From positions 2,418,001-2,482,000 of the forward strand of contig JBLDXI010000002.1 of NCBI GenBank assembly GCA_047495785.1: a stretch of 64,000 bases of DNA, read 5' to 3'. Positions 14,801-26,016 of the stretch are shown one piece after another. The notes beneath the pieces were generated by a model. The model had not been told where the DNA came from and made no database searches. It was given only the letters and a program-made list of their open reading frames with translations. Both the position numbers and the translations under genes were made by a program. Origin of the DNA: Lepidodermella squamata (lineage: Eukaryota; Gastrotricha). Each line of letters opens with the position of its first letter. Within the stretch, counting starts at the first letter, position 1.

Positions 14801-15432
14801 GAGAGGTAATTTTCTCGATCAGTTCTAACATGCTCGTAATTCTATAATGAGTGGCAAATTCATTTTGAAGTTGAGAAAAAAGCCAAAACTTGCCAATCCC
14901 AGTGCTCGGCCAATTAGGGCAGCTATCATCGGAATCTATAATAATAAATACCACTAAGTATGATAGCGGCTGGCATCAAATAATTCCCTTGATACTTTTT
15001 TAACGCAAGTAAACGCCAGGATCACATAATTAGGCGGTGAATTCCTGCCAACTTTCGTAAAGCAGCTAAAATGAAAAAATTGAAGTTGGAATAAAATTCT
15101 GGCTAAAATAAATTACTCTCTGCTGTATGAAAATATCAAAAGATTCGGTATTGTGACGTCGAAGTCCCGTGTCCATGGGATAGGCAACTGCTTGAAAGTG
15201 ACGCACGTAGATTGGGACCACATAGCCATCGCCGCCTCAATGTTTGCGACCGATTCACCTTTTGAGTCAATAAAAATTCAGTCAACTTACTATCGTGAAA
15301 TCGCGACAAACCCAAATGTGTCGAATTATCGATAATGTATCTCACGGTTGCGTTCGGCCATAAACCGGCAGATTTCGGGATGGCTTCTACCGCCGATTGG
15401 CAGAGTAGAGCTAACACGAAAATATAGATCAT
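8815..15432 (-). CDS. Lectin gene B: secreted pseudo-astacin/EGF/CUB/kringle/5xCTLD protein
   Basis: Paralogue of genes A and C with the same exon plan. It starts at 15432 with signal peptide MIYIFVLALLCQSAVEA. The sequence then goes straight into IPKSAGLWPNATVRYIID, the beginning of an astacin catalytic domain, without a propeptide. Astacin fold 15390-14504, with IGRALGLA in place of the zinc motif and ESSSHPGWW in place of the Met-turn; EGF and CUB 14158-13560; kringle with CRNPEG 13540-13285; Cys modules 13230-12085; CTLD1 12085-11620, CTLD2 11440-10850, CTLD3 10640-10250, CTLD4 9985-9430, CTLD5 9325-8815 ending GSSGNYGG. CTLD2 and CTLD3 carry EPN, and CTLD5 carries EPQ followed by YLDD. 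A serine run links CTLD3 to its RC module (10165-10090). The intron after the astacin fold uses GT (14503-14502), unlike A and C. Secreted; ligand unknown. Confidence 0.86.
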
Positions 15433-15548
15433 TGCTCTTTTAAGCTCAGAGATGCCAGTCCAGTTACGCTATAAAAATGAATTGAAACTTTTATTTAGGT
15501 TAAAATTGCTGGTAGAAATCGTGCGCGTACTAAATTTCATTCATTTTA

Positions 15549-15580
15549 CAGACACGCGCCATAAAAAAACTCGTGCTTGC
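15549..15580 (-). promoter_or_regulatory. Candidate shared upstream motif, gene B copy
   Basis: About 120-145 bp upstream of the gene B start the plus strand reads ACACGCGCCATAAAAAAACT followed by CGTGC. It closely matches the sequence upstream of gene C (26115-26150). Conservation of sequence and distance suggests a retained promoter element of the duplicated unit. No factor can be named from sequence alone. Confidence 0.4.
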
Positions 15581-15914
15581 GTAAAAAATAAGCGCAACAG
15601 ATGTTTCAGGAGCCGTAATTTTCGAAATCAATTGGAGAAAACAACATGTCTCCTGAGTCCTGAGTGTTCAGAAGTAGGGCATTCTAGCCGCAGAGTAGTA
15701 CTCATAACTTTGGCTATACCCTATCGAAAATCCGTAGAACGGAGATTGAGTTTTTCGAAAAATAGGCAAAAATTTCGAAAACGCAGAATCCGCAGAATGG
15801 AACCAATATTAATTTTAGTCTTTTATACATAAAGTTAGGAAAAATATATATTTTTCGGGGTAAACTGGTTTATTTTGTCGCAAGCATACTCTCATAAATT
15901 GTTGTAAATATTGA

Positions 15915-16084
15915 TTATGAAAATGTTTCACACAAAGCATGAGCCTCTTCTTGTAGAGAGCAAGCGTCCCAGTAAAGACCTGGCTCAGCGCCGACCTCGA
16001 GCTGGGCTGATGGGTAATTAATGAAGCGAGCAACGAAATCACGACCCGGATTTGAAGGCTCCATTGTTGGCACTTGGCACCGTC
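15915..16084 (-). pseudogene. Relic of the last exon of gene D
   Basis: On the minus strand this encodes about 55 residues almost identical to the C-terminus of gene D, including PSNPGRDFVARF, GLYWDACSLQEEA and the final LCETFS followed by a stop. The upstream part of the exon and all other exons of gene D are missing. The frame is intact but there is no start, signal peptide or acceptor in reach, so it is a truncated duplicate. It shows that the unit duplicated to make genes B and C also carried the end of a D-like gene. Confidence 0.85.
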
Positions 16085-16287
16085 CGTTAAATATTTATTG
16101 AAATCGATAAAGGGAATAACCACGAAAAATATACTAGTATCAGTGCATTGATATTCTGTGAAATAAGACGATGTTATAAGACTGACTTCAATTCTTCTCC
16201 AATTATCGTCATTCATCTTGAAATGTCTCTATAGGAAAAGTGTGGAATTGCATTTAAAGATCTTTTCGGCTTAACCATTAAGATCGG

Positions 16288-19200
16288 TTAACCATTGCCC
16301 CTTCCTCGTTTTGATTTGGAGAAAGTCTCGCAAACGATCAAGTCCGCTTCACATGCGCTGTCGTCGAGATAGTAGCCTTGCGGGAAGGTCTTGAATGCTG
16401 GGAAGAATTTGTAAACCCCACAATAGCCGTTGCCCTGCGGCTCGTCAACTGCATCAGTTCCGCCCCACTGCCTTTCAGGGCTAATCGGTCTGAAATCGGT
16501 GTCGTCAACCCACGTGAATCTCGTGGTCGTACCAACTCGGCGCAAACCGACTAGGCCAGAAGGGGCGTTGTCGAAGCGTTCGAGAGCACCTCGCAGCGAA
16601 ATTTGCTCCGCTGCAGTTTTAACAGTTGCAAGCTGGCCGAAATTTTGCTGGCAGATACTCTGGGCATCACCGAAAGATCTTATGGTCTCATTCAAATTAA
16701 CGACGATGTATCTTTTCTCCGCCTTAAGGCAGCTAAATTTGTCGAAGAAATACTTATCCGCTGGGACCTGAGTTTCGTCTTCATTACAGGCTAATAAAAA
16801 GAAAATGCATAACCTCACATTAAATGAAAGAGCATGAATACATACCTTCTGCTCTGCAAGCTACCCTATTTTCAGGGCCGCCTTGGCATCTAACATATCC
16901 AGTCTGAAATAACTCTCATATTAATATGTCTCGCTATCTTCACTATAGACTACCTGAGAAAATAGAATGTTTTCACATGCCAGGCCAGAAAATTCTATTT
17001 CGCAGGGAGACAACTTCTCATAAAAGTTGACCACCCGAAAAGGTAGTTTAGCTTTGAAAACTGTCGCACAAGCCGTCGCACCTGAGAATGACAATAACCT
17101 GCCTTCGCAAAACTTTTATGAGGAATGTTTCTGCAAACCTGGGAATGGCGATGAACTGCCATCTACGAGAACAAATGATGAACCATCGAGCCACTTGAGA
17201 TTTGAAGGGGGACTAGGAGCCACGCCAATCCAGAGTGTCGTGCCAATATCAACGTTTATGTTCTCGCGGCGCAGCCTGTCCAAGTCGAACGTAGTAGGGA
17301 TCGTTGCCAACTGCCCACCTCCCGCAGCACACTGCGACCTTGCATCGGCGAACGTTCGCGTCATAGCGGTATCCAATACAGTGTAAATCCGCTTCGCCTT
17401 CATGCAGTGTTCGATCGTTAGGAAATATTGTGCTCTGGGCAGCTGAATCTCACTCGCAGCGCAGGCTTTATAACCAAACAAAAATACTTGGTGTGGTCAG
17501 AAATCGAACTTCTGAAAACTAACTCTTGGTAGCTACAACGCATCGAACTGCCCCAGTTGAATTGTCTACACATCGCGTCACGCCAACGGTTAGAGCTGGC
17601 GTTGAAGAAGAGACCGAGTTCCCTGCAGGTTTCATTGTTTCGCAAAGAGCTGTGGAGAAGAAGTTTTCTAGCACACATGGTACGTCGTTCATGAAGTAAA
17701 CGATATCATCGTATAGTTGCAACCCGCCGCAGCTTTCGGGGCCTGTGAAAAATGAATAAAAAGGGGTAAAAGATCAACTTTCATGTCGCATAAACGCACC
17801 ATTCGGCTCCCCGGGACCCCACAGGCCAAAGTTGTCGAGGAACGGTGCTCCATCGAGCCAGCGGTATGAGCCCTGGATTCGCATAAGCCCGAGCCAACCC
17901 GGTCTCGGTATCTTAGCGTTGTCAAACGGAATTAACGTTACGAAATTGCGCAAAGCTGTCAATTGTTCCGCGTTGACAATAGTAGCTGGTTGGCCACCTC
18001 CAGCATAACACAGTTGAAAAGCGGCCTCGAACGAGTTGACCGTGAAATTACTATTAGCAACGTAATAAAAATCCTTGACGGCAGCTTCACAATCTGCTTG
18101 GGTAGGGTAACTGACACCCAGAGGCATTTGTCTCTCATTCGGTCCGGTACAGCCTAAGATGAGACATAAATTTACTATAATAAATTCGATTATTCGATTC
18201 ATCTAAGCTTGAATAACCTTGATTAACATCAACGCATTTCATCCAGGAGGGGCCAGTTTTCGAGTTCACGCATCGCACAAACCCTTTCGCCTGAAAATGA
18301 TTTCGACGTCAAAAAATGACCTTTTTCAAAGACGGAAACCAACCGGGGCGTCATAAGTTTCGCAGACAGCTGCGCTCAAGTGCGAACCGTGCTCGCAGGT
18401 ATCGTCTATTAGATAGACATCTCTAGGAGCCGATTCCGTTTCGTCAAAAATTACGAACTCTGTGCAAGGTTCTCCACTTCCTCCTATACATAGGAAAAAA
18501 ATGATGTTGGTTATATTTTAGTCGTTCGTCTTCGATTGAGGCAACTTTCCATTAGGCTCGTTCGTGGCCCAGAGACCAGGGACATTTTGGTACGCGGAGC
18601 CATCATGCCATTGAAGTTCGCTGCCAGATTTCACGAGACCGAACCAAGCAACGTATGTATATTCGCCGATCAACCCGTTAGCGTAAATAACTTTCTTAAC
18701 TTTCTTCAATTCAGCCTCATTTTTCACAGTCGCCAACTGCCCACCAGCTTTCTTGCATCGCAGTTTTGCTATTAAGATTAACCATTGAAATGCAATATTT
18801 CACGGTGAACATATTGGCTAAACTACCTTCGTTGAGATTTTGAATTGCATGGAAATCATTTACAGCAAAGAAGCGTTTAACTGCGCCTTCGCAGTCATCT
18901 TTACTCGCGAATGATTTTTGCGCCGGCATTTGACTGGAATCATCACCGCATCCTGTCCAAATTAATACAAATTCCGCCATTTTAGGAACATTTCAATGTT
19001 ATACCAGTAGAAATTGGCACACAGCTAACCGCGCCGTTCGAATTGCTCACACATCGAACATGTTCAATATTGGATTGCTGCGCCTGCTTAAATCTCATTG
19101 TCAGGGGAAACACTGGGTTAGTTCTCAAGTAACCTCATCACCGAAGGTTTCGCAAATCGCCCCTCTGCCTGGCACTTTAGTGTTTTCGGCATTTGATAGG

Positions 19201-22200
19201 CCAGCTTGGGTGTATATACCCCAAGAATAGCGATCGGTTGGCTGTAAAGGAGCGCCACTATTCCAAATTGAGATCGACAGCTGCTCCCCATCGATCCAAG
19301 CAAAAGTAGAGCCACTGGACAATAACAGCCCAACCCAACCCTCATTCAGGTTTTCTTTAACCATCAAACCCTTCACCATCGTGTCCTCGTCCATGTTCTT
19401 AATAGTCGCCAATTGGCCGTTGGTGGCCAGACATAAATCTTTCGCTTGCTCGAAGGTGCCCACGCTTTGCCCTGCCGGTGGATTTACCACAAAATATGAC
19501 TTTTTCGCATTGAGGCAATCAGATTGTGTGAGAAATAAGCGTTTCCGAGGAACTCGCGCAAAGTCAGCGCATGCTGGAAAAAAATTAATTGTCTTATAAT
19601 CATTAGACAATAGGAAAAACCTCCCAACCGAAATTAGCTGCATAGCACTTCACACCATCATCGATGCAGCGAACCCATCCCACCTTCCCGAAATAGAGAA
19701 AAATATAGAACCATCCATAAAAATGTTGAATGGAGCTGCCTACGAAGTTCGCACATTCGCCGTAATTCGTGTAGAAAAAATTCGATTGATCAAAGACTGC
19801 CAACTGTGGAAATTGTTTTAATTACATGAGTCAATATTTGTAGGCCTGATGCTAACCTCTGTCTCAGTTTGGGCGTTGCAAACACCGTCAGTGCACCGGA
19901 AATATCCATCGTTTTTGGCGCAATACCTAACTATCTATGATGAAAAGAAAACATTCATTCATTTAGAACGAGGTTTCAAGTTGGGCTTACTCCGAGAGTG
20001 CACGTTTCGATGCTACTGAAGACTCTGCCACTGTCTAACTCTGTCTGTAATTAGGAGATAGGTATTGATGTTATAACACTTAGAGATACATTAAGATATA
20101 ACATATAGAAATCACACTGATAACATACATAGGCTATTGGGCATCCTGAAGCTCTCGGAACGCAGGTGGGATTTCTTTGATTGACGTCAACGCATCGTAT
20201 CAACTCAACCTGCAATTGAAAACAATTCAACACTGATGAACTCCCATGGAGCTCAACCTACGTTTGCCTTGCAGACCTTAAGTGCCGGATTGTAGTTATC
20301 CGCTAAGTAAACTCTGCTATCGAAAACTGCCACCTAAACGACTCGATGGGAAAAATCCTTTTTAATAATATTCGCAAAAGTTTACCACAGAGTAATCGTC
20401 TCCACTCGTGTAGCAGTTGTAATTTCCAGGAGCCACTACGTATTCATTTGTTTTTTTGTTCAGGCAGCAAACAGCAGTCTGCAAATGAAAGACACACTTG
20501 AATGCGTGATTTTAGTGCTACCCACATACCCCTGTTTCGCAATCATCCTCAGTCTGAAAGTATTCAATCGGCTTCGTAGGGTCCATTGGAGTGAGCTTCA
20601 TATGAGGGATGGAAATATATTAAACAGAATGATAGTATTATCAAAGTAGCTTACATCGATTAACACCCTCTTCGCCGTGCCGTTACAGCCAGGGGCATTG
20701 ACCTTCTCGCATCCTTTGAACGACCTAGTGATCGGGTCAATGCATCGACCGTAAGATGCTGTGAATTTATCAAACATATAGAAAACCAGCAAATCGGCAG
20801 ATTAATGAAAAGTCACCGCAATCGGGAACTGAGCATTTGCCTGCTGAGACAGCTCCGGTGTAACAGTAAGGCGAAACTTTTTTCTCGGGGTTGCGGCACG
20901 CGGCTCCAGACGCTAGCGGGTCGCCCTTTGGGAAGAGCAGTGGGTCCAGATTTCCAGGTTTGGTCTTCGTCCACGATAAGCATGCTTCATTACGGCTCGT
21001 CATGGCCATTGAACCTTCGTAATCGTAACCAGAGGTCGTAAATTTGCACTCCTTTGTAAGACGTGTCGCTCTCTGGGTCCCACAGGTTGCATAAACAGTC
21101 ATGATAAACCCGATTGAAGCCGTCGACCGATCTGGGTACAATTGCGGATTGTGGCGCAGTATCATCACAGCCCAATTGTTGTTAGCCTGATATAAGCGGC
21201 CAGCCGTAATTGTATTTTTGCAAATTCTGAAAAAATAATGCTGATATGACGCGCATCGATGTTTCACTGAAAAATGGGCATACTTGTTCTTGGGGGCAGA
21301 GAAAGGTTCCGATCTGATTTCCAAGTAACTCCAGCAGCCATCGTCTATGAAATAGAGCAATTTTTGATAAATGAAATAGAAACGAGAATTGCATTAGCGT
21401 ACCAGCTCCGCCGAGATCAGGCGATTTCTCGAGGGCAAAAACCAAACCTGTCCCTTTTGTCGTCACGTTCCAGAAGCACTCGCCTTTATCGTAAACACCT
21501 GGATTAATGGAAATTTGAGTTGTTCCGCAAGGTGGAACCTCGACAGTCCCGCCGCAAGTCGGTATCGAGGAACCAGCCAGTCTATCGCAGTGCATGCCGG
21601 CGAACCCAGGCGGACAGTTGCACGCGTTGCACGTGCTCGGATTCAAGTAACCGTCGTTCTGGCACATCATGTCAATTCCTCCACATTTGGAAGCTGAAAT
21701 AATAAGAATTTTGAATTAATTAACGAAATTGCGCAGTCAAAAAATTAATTGATTTTATGAACAATGAAGCTAGTAGCCTGATGTAATGGTTTTGCCTCCT
21801 AATTAATTGAGCGTATTCTCACATAGTTTTCGCAATTCATTTACGTGTGGTTCCCCACGTCTCAAAGCTGAAAATGTACAATCAAGTCTAAGGTATCAAT
21901 AATAATCTTTTCTTGTCCCAGCATATCGGAAAGCTCAAGCTAAAGCAGCGGATGAAAGATTTTCCCAAGTAAACACCTGATATTATCAGGAGATGAAGTC
22001 TTCTAAATAGCTCTATTTTTGCATTTCAAGGAGAGCCTCAGAAGTGGGCGATCCGGAAATTCGGAATTCGGTACACCCTTCGACGAAAAAATTCGTTGAA
22101 AATGAGCTGTTTTTGCGAAATTTTTCGCTGAATTTCTCCAGCTTCAGGAGGATGGAGGGTGCACATATTATCGGCCCAACTGCTGGCAATCTCTAAGTTC

Positions 22201-25200
22201 AAGACGAGGTCTATTCACCATAAAAAAAAATCCAATTTGAAGTAGTACAGCCGGATAAAAGCTTTGCCGAAATTGGAGGGTTTGTGCGAGAAAAGTGAGC
22301 TAAAAAACCCGCGCATTTTGTAAAAAAGATCCTGATTAAAGAGAACCACTTTGAATTAATGTTCAAGTTTTGCAGCCCGAGTTTCCTCTCCTGTACTTCT
22401 GTTCCGCCCCAGTGAAAATTTCGATTGCAGAATAACGCAAAATTTAGTATTTTAAGGCCATTTTCCGGCTTTCAGATTAGCGCATAATAAAGCACTTTTT
22501 GAGACCCCCGAACAAGACTATAATCTGAATTTTGGCTTGGATAGGTCGGTGTGCAGAATTCAGAATGCGCAATTTTACAATATGACAGCTATGTTATAGC
22601 TACCCTAGTGAAAATTTCGATCGCAGAATATTGCAAAATTTAGTGTTTTTAAGGTCATTTTCCGGCTTTCAGATTAGCGCATAATAGAGCACTTTTTGAG
22701 ACCCCCAAACAAGACTAATCTGAATTGTGGCTTGGATACGTCGGTGTGCAGAATTCAGAATGCGCAATTTTACAATATGCCAATTTACCGGTTTTCGTGT
22801 ATTTTCGTGTATGTCAGATATCGAACCGTAAAGGTACTGTATAGGTAACGTATGGTGGGTGGCAGGCCATTTGCCAGACACCTTTTAGGCCTTATGGACA
22901 GCTGGGGGCCCTCACGGCCATCAAGTGCCGCAACTCGAAAAATGTGGAAATCATTAAAATTTTAAGGGCATTTTTACGTTGGGTGTGGGTGAAATTTTTC
23001 AAAACCAGTAAATTCGTTTGCATATGCACCACTGCCCTAAACCAAAACCTACAAGTCCACGCCAATGAGCATGGTTAAATGTGCCAAAATGCATTTTACT
23101 CGTTAGCAAATGTAAAATAACGCATTCTTGGGTTTCATTGAACCATGCTTAAAGTGGCTTTGAAAAATTTTACCCCATATTTTCACTAGGGTATACTATG
23201 ATGCTCATTGGCGTAGACTTGTAGGTTTTGGTTTAGAGTAGTTGTGCATATGCAAGTGAATTTACCTGTTTTGAATGTAATTTCACCTTATGACCCACAC
23301 CCAAAGTAAACATGCCCATAAAATTTCAATGATTTCCACATTTTTCGAGTTGCGGCATTTGATGGTCGTGAGGGCACCCTGCTGCCCAAAAGGCGTAAAA
23401 GGTGTCTGGCAGATGGCCTGCCACCCACCATTCGTTACCTATACAAAACCTTTACGGTTCGATATTTGACAAAAATACACGAAAACCGGTAAGTTGGCTA
23501 TCATAGTATAGCTATAACATAGCTGTCATATTGTAAAATTGCGCATTCTGAATTCTGCACACCGACGTATCCAAGCCACAATTCAGATTAGCCTTGTTTG
23601 GGGGTCTCAAAAAGTGCTTTATTATGCGCTAATCTGAAAGCCGGAAAATGGCCTTAAAACACTCTCAATTTTGCGTTATCGCGAAAAAAACGTCGCAGAA
23701 AAACCTGAATAGTTTTTAAACGACACCATCTACCCTAGTGAAAATCGGTTGCACAAAACTGACGAAAAATGCAGATTGCACCAAAATGCTGCTTAATTTG
23801 GCACCTCCACTCTGAGGTATTTAGCAAAAACTTTCAAAATTCAATTCACCATTTTTCAGGCAAAAATTTTTGTAGAAAAGCGCATTGAGCAACTTTTAAA
23901 TGGTGAATTTTGAAAGTTTTTGCTAAATACCTCAGAGTGGAGGTGCCAAATTAAGCAGCAAATTATTGGAAAATCTCGAAACTATCAATGGAATTACATT
24001 TTTCCAGGTATCTTTTCGAATTTCCCATAGGTTGCGCAACTATTTTGTAATCTGGCAACCTTTCGTAGGAAATTCAACTAATTTTATCAAATTAAACATA
24101 CCGAGAGAATATTCCATGTTTTGTCCGCGATTTTACCGGAAAGTATTAAAAATTAATTTTTGTAATTTTCCGATGGTAACTTCGATGGTAACCCCGATGG
24201 TAACTTGTTCGGTAATTTTTAGTATTTTACCCGGTTAGACAAAATTTCTCCGAGTTGACATATTTAATCCCATTAGTGGCATACTCGCTTACTATTCTCG
24301 TGATTTTTCGAAATTTTCAAAAAAAATTCTGGCCACAAGATGGGTTTTCCAACGGTACCAAATTCGAGGCATAATGGAAGTTACCTGTCTTCAACAAAAA
24401 TAGAAAAGGTAGGATGTCTCTAAACGTCGATTTGGGACCCCCTATTTCCCAGTCAATCTGAATTTTTTCTTGAAATTTTTACCAGGGGCTACTGACATCA
24501 TGAGCTCTCGACTGGCAAATAAAAGTTGACCTTCGTCGACGGGAATTCGGTACAGGAGACCTCAAAGTTTAGGCCTCACGTGGTGCAATTTTGGACATAA
24601 TAAATGCGTTGAGCTAAAAATAGCGGGAAAAAATTTGAATCGAGTTTGGATGACGTCATCAGTATCTTGGCACCATGTGCGCATTTTTCGGAATTTCAAT
24701 AAAAGTTTCAAGTTCTGCACGCATCCCGACAATTATGAATATGCAAATGAGGTGTCAAAATTTACCCCATAAGTGTCCAAATTTAGCCTAACCACGAACC
24801 ATTTTTATAAAATCAAGGTAACATGGGAAAACTACCAAATTTTGCACAGAAATGTGAAGTGGCCCCCCCCCCCCTCATGCCCTGAAATTTTCACGTGTGT
24901 ATAATTTTTTCCTGATTTTCTAGAGCTGAAAACCATGTTTTTGTCCAAAATAACCACCATTACGGTAGACAAAAATGGATGGAGACGCCAAAAATAAAAT
25001 AGACAAATCGATAGAGACAAATCCATTTAAACAGAGAGAAGAAAATCCATCCTTTAAAACTCGCCTTTGCAATTGTAATGTTGATTGATCTTTAGAAAAT
25101 CGAGGAAAGAGACGAATTGAGTTTGACCAAGAGTGTATAGCATGAGAGGATCTCTTGTTTTGAATGTCGGATTGTTTACTTGGCTTTGCCAGAACCATAG

Positions 25201-26016
25201 AGGTTGCGCGCTCGACTCAAAGTCATACGGCGTGTTGTAGTTGTTGTCGTCATTATCGATGCTGAACAAACCTATCGTGGACCTTTTGATTAAAATTAAT
25301 TATTTAACTAATAAATTAAAATATATCATCTTTAGATGTAAACTAACGGTGGAACATTTTGCGATACCACTGTGAGGTAGCTTTCTCGATCAGTTCTAAC
25401 ATGTTCGTAATTCTATAGAAGGCAATCAATAATTTTTACAGTTGAAGATATGAAATTGGCAACTTGCCAATCCAAGCGCTCGGCCAACCAGGCCAGCAAT
25501 AATTGGAATCTAAAAATGAACTTAATTTAGTTCAATATTAGCAGATCTCCTATAGTACTTTTGTCGCGCAATGGCTCCCCAAGATCACGTAATTAGGCGG
25601 CGAGGTCATGCCAACTTTCGTAAAACACCTGAAAATCAAAAATTCAAAAAATTACGGAGGATTGTTTTGCAAAAAAGTACTTTTTGCCGTATGAGAATAT
25701 CATAACATTTGGCGTTGTGACGTCAAAGTCCGCTGTCCAAGCGACGGGCAGCTTGGTGAAAGTAATACAGGTGTATTGGGACCAAAGCGCCAATGCCGCC
25801 TCGATGTTCGCGGCATATTCACCTTGAGTCAGTCAAAATTAAATTAGCATTTAATTGTTGAATTATCTACGAACCCAAATGTGTCGAAGTATCGATGATG
25901 TATCTAACGTTTGCGTTCGGCCATAAACCGGCAGATTTCGGGATGGCTTCTGCCGATTGGGAGAGTAGACCCAAGACAAGAATGCAGAGTGGCCAGAGCC
26001 TGCTGACCCAGTTCAT
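16288..26016 (-). CDS. Lectin gene C: secreted pseudo-astacin/EGF/CUB/kringle/5xCTLD protein
   Basis: Third paralogue, closest to gene B. It starts at 26016 with signal peptide MNWVSRLWPLCILVLGLL, then IPKSAGLWPNANVRYIID. Astacin fold 25960-25065 with CFTKVG, LVGRALGLA, NYEHVRTDRESY and GQTQFVSFLDFLKIN. A 3.4-kb intron (25064-21697, GC donor) full of inverted repeats follows; its equivalents in A and B are about 0.3 kb. EGF 21690-21590; CUB 21580-21085; kringle 21060-20810 with CRNPEK; Cys modules 20765-19600; CTLD1 19580-19130, CTLD2 18955-18340, CTLD3 18160-17600, CTLD4 17490-16935, CTLD5 16790-16288. RC micro-modules separate the CTLDs, for example TRCVDNSTGAVRCV near 17580-17540. EPN in CTLD2 and CTLD3, EPQ in CTLD5. 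No membrane anchor. Probably a secreted multivalent lectin; ligand unknown. Confidence 0.85.
22430..23700. repeat. Foldback inverted-repeat element in an intron of gene C
   Basis: A block at about 22600-23060 reappears in reverse complement at about 23195-23690, with a spacer near 23100-23170. Landmarks in both arms are CCGGCTTTCAGATTAGCGC, GAATTCTGCACACCGACGT and GGTGGCAGGCCAT. The left arm also has a partial direct duplication (22440-22600 versus 22620-22780). TACCCTAGTGAAAAT occurs near 22601 and again near 23730, with its reverse complement near 23185. This suggests element termini and nested insertion. No open frame of transposase size, so non-autonomous. It lies inside the 3.4-kb intron that separates the astacin and EGF exons. 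Confidence 0.8.
23787..23960. mobile_element. Near-perfect hairpin MITE-like element
   Basis: 174 bp made of two arms of about 65 bp that are almost exact reverse complements. The left arm starts TGCTGCTTAATTTGGCACC and the right arm ends GGTGCCAAATTAAGCAGCA, with a loop of about 40 bases. No coding capacity. The near-identity of the arms suggests recent insertion or hairpin-driven correction. It sits in the same gene C intron as the larger foldback element. Confidence 0.8.
24171..24206 (+). repeat. Short tandem GATGGTAAC repeat
   Basis: Three copies of GATGGTAAC within about 35 bp in the gene C intron, separated by short variable bases. A C-run of 12 lies at about 24866-24877 in the same intron. 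No function is indicated. Confidence 0.6.

Larger units (their letters stand above)
15433..16287. other. Spacer between lectin genes B and C
   Basis: It contains, from left to right, the 5' flank of gene B with its upstream motif, a relic of gene D's last exon (15915-16084) and the 3' flank of gene C. The homology to gene D stops abruptly near 16085, where sequence resembling the gene B 3' flank begins. This spot is a plausible duplication breakpoint. Confidence 0.6.

Noticed and set aside
23966-24238. 90-codon plus-strand frame in the gene C intron
   Set aside because: It starts at the edge of the hairpin element, ends in a GATGGTAAC repeat and has no protein features.
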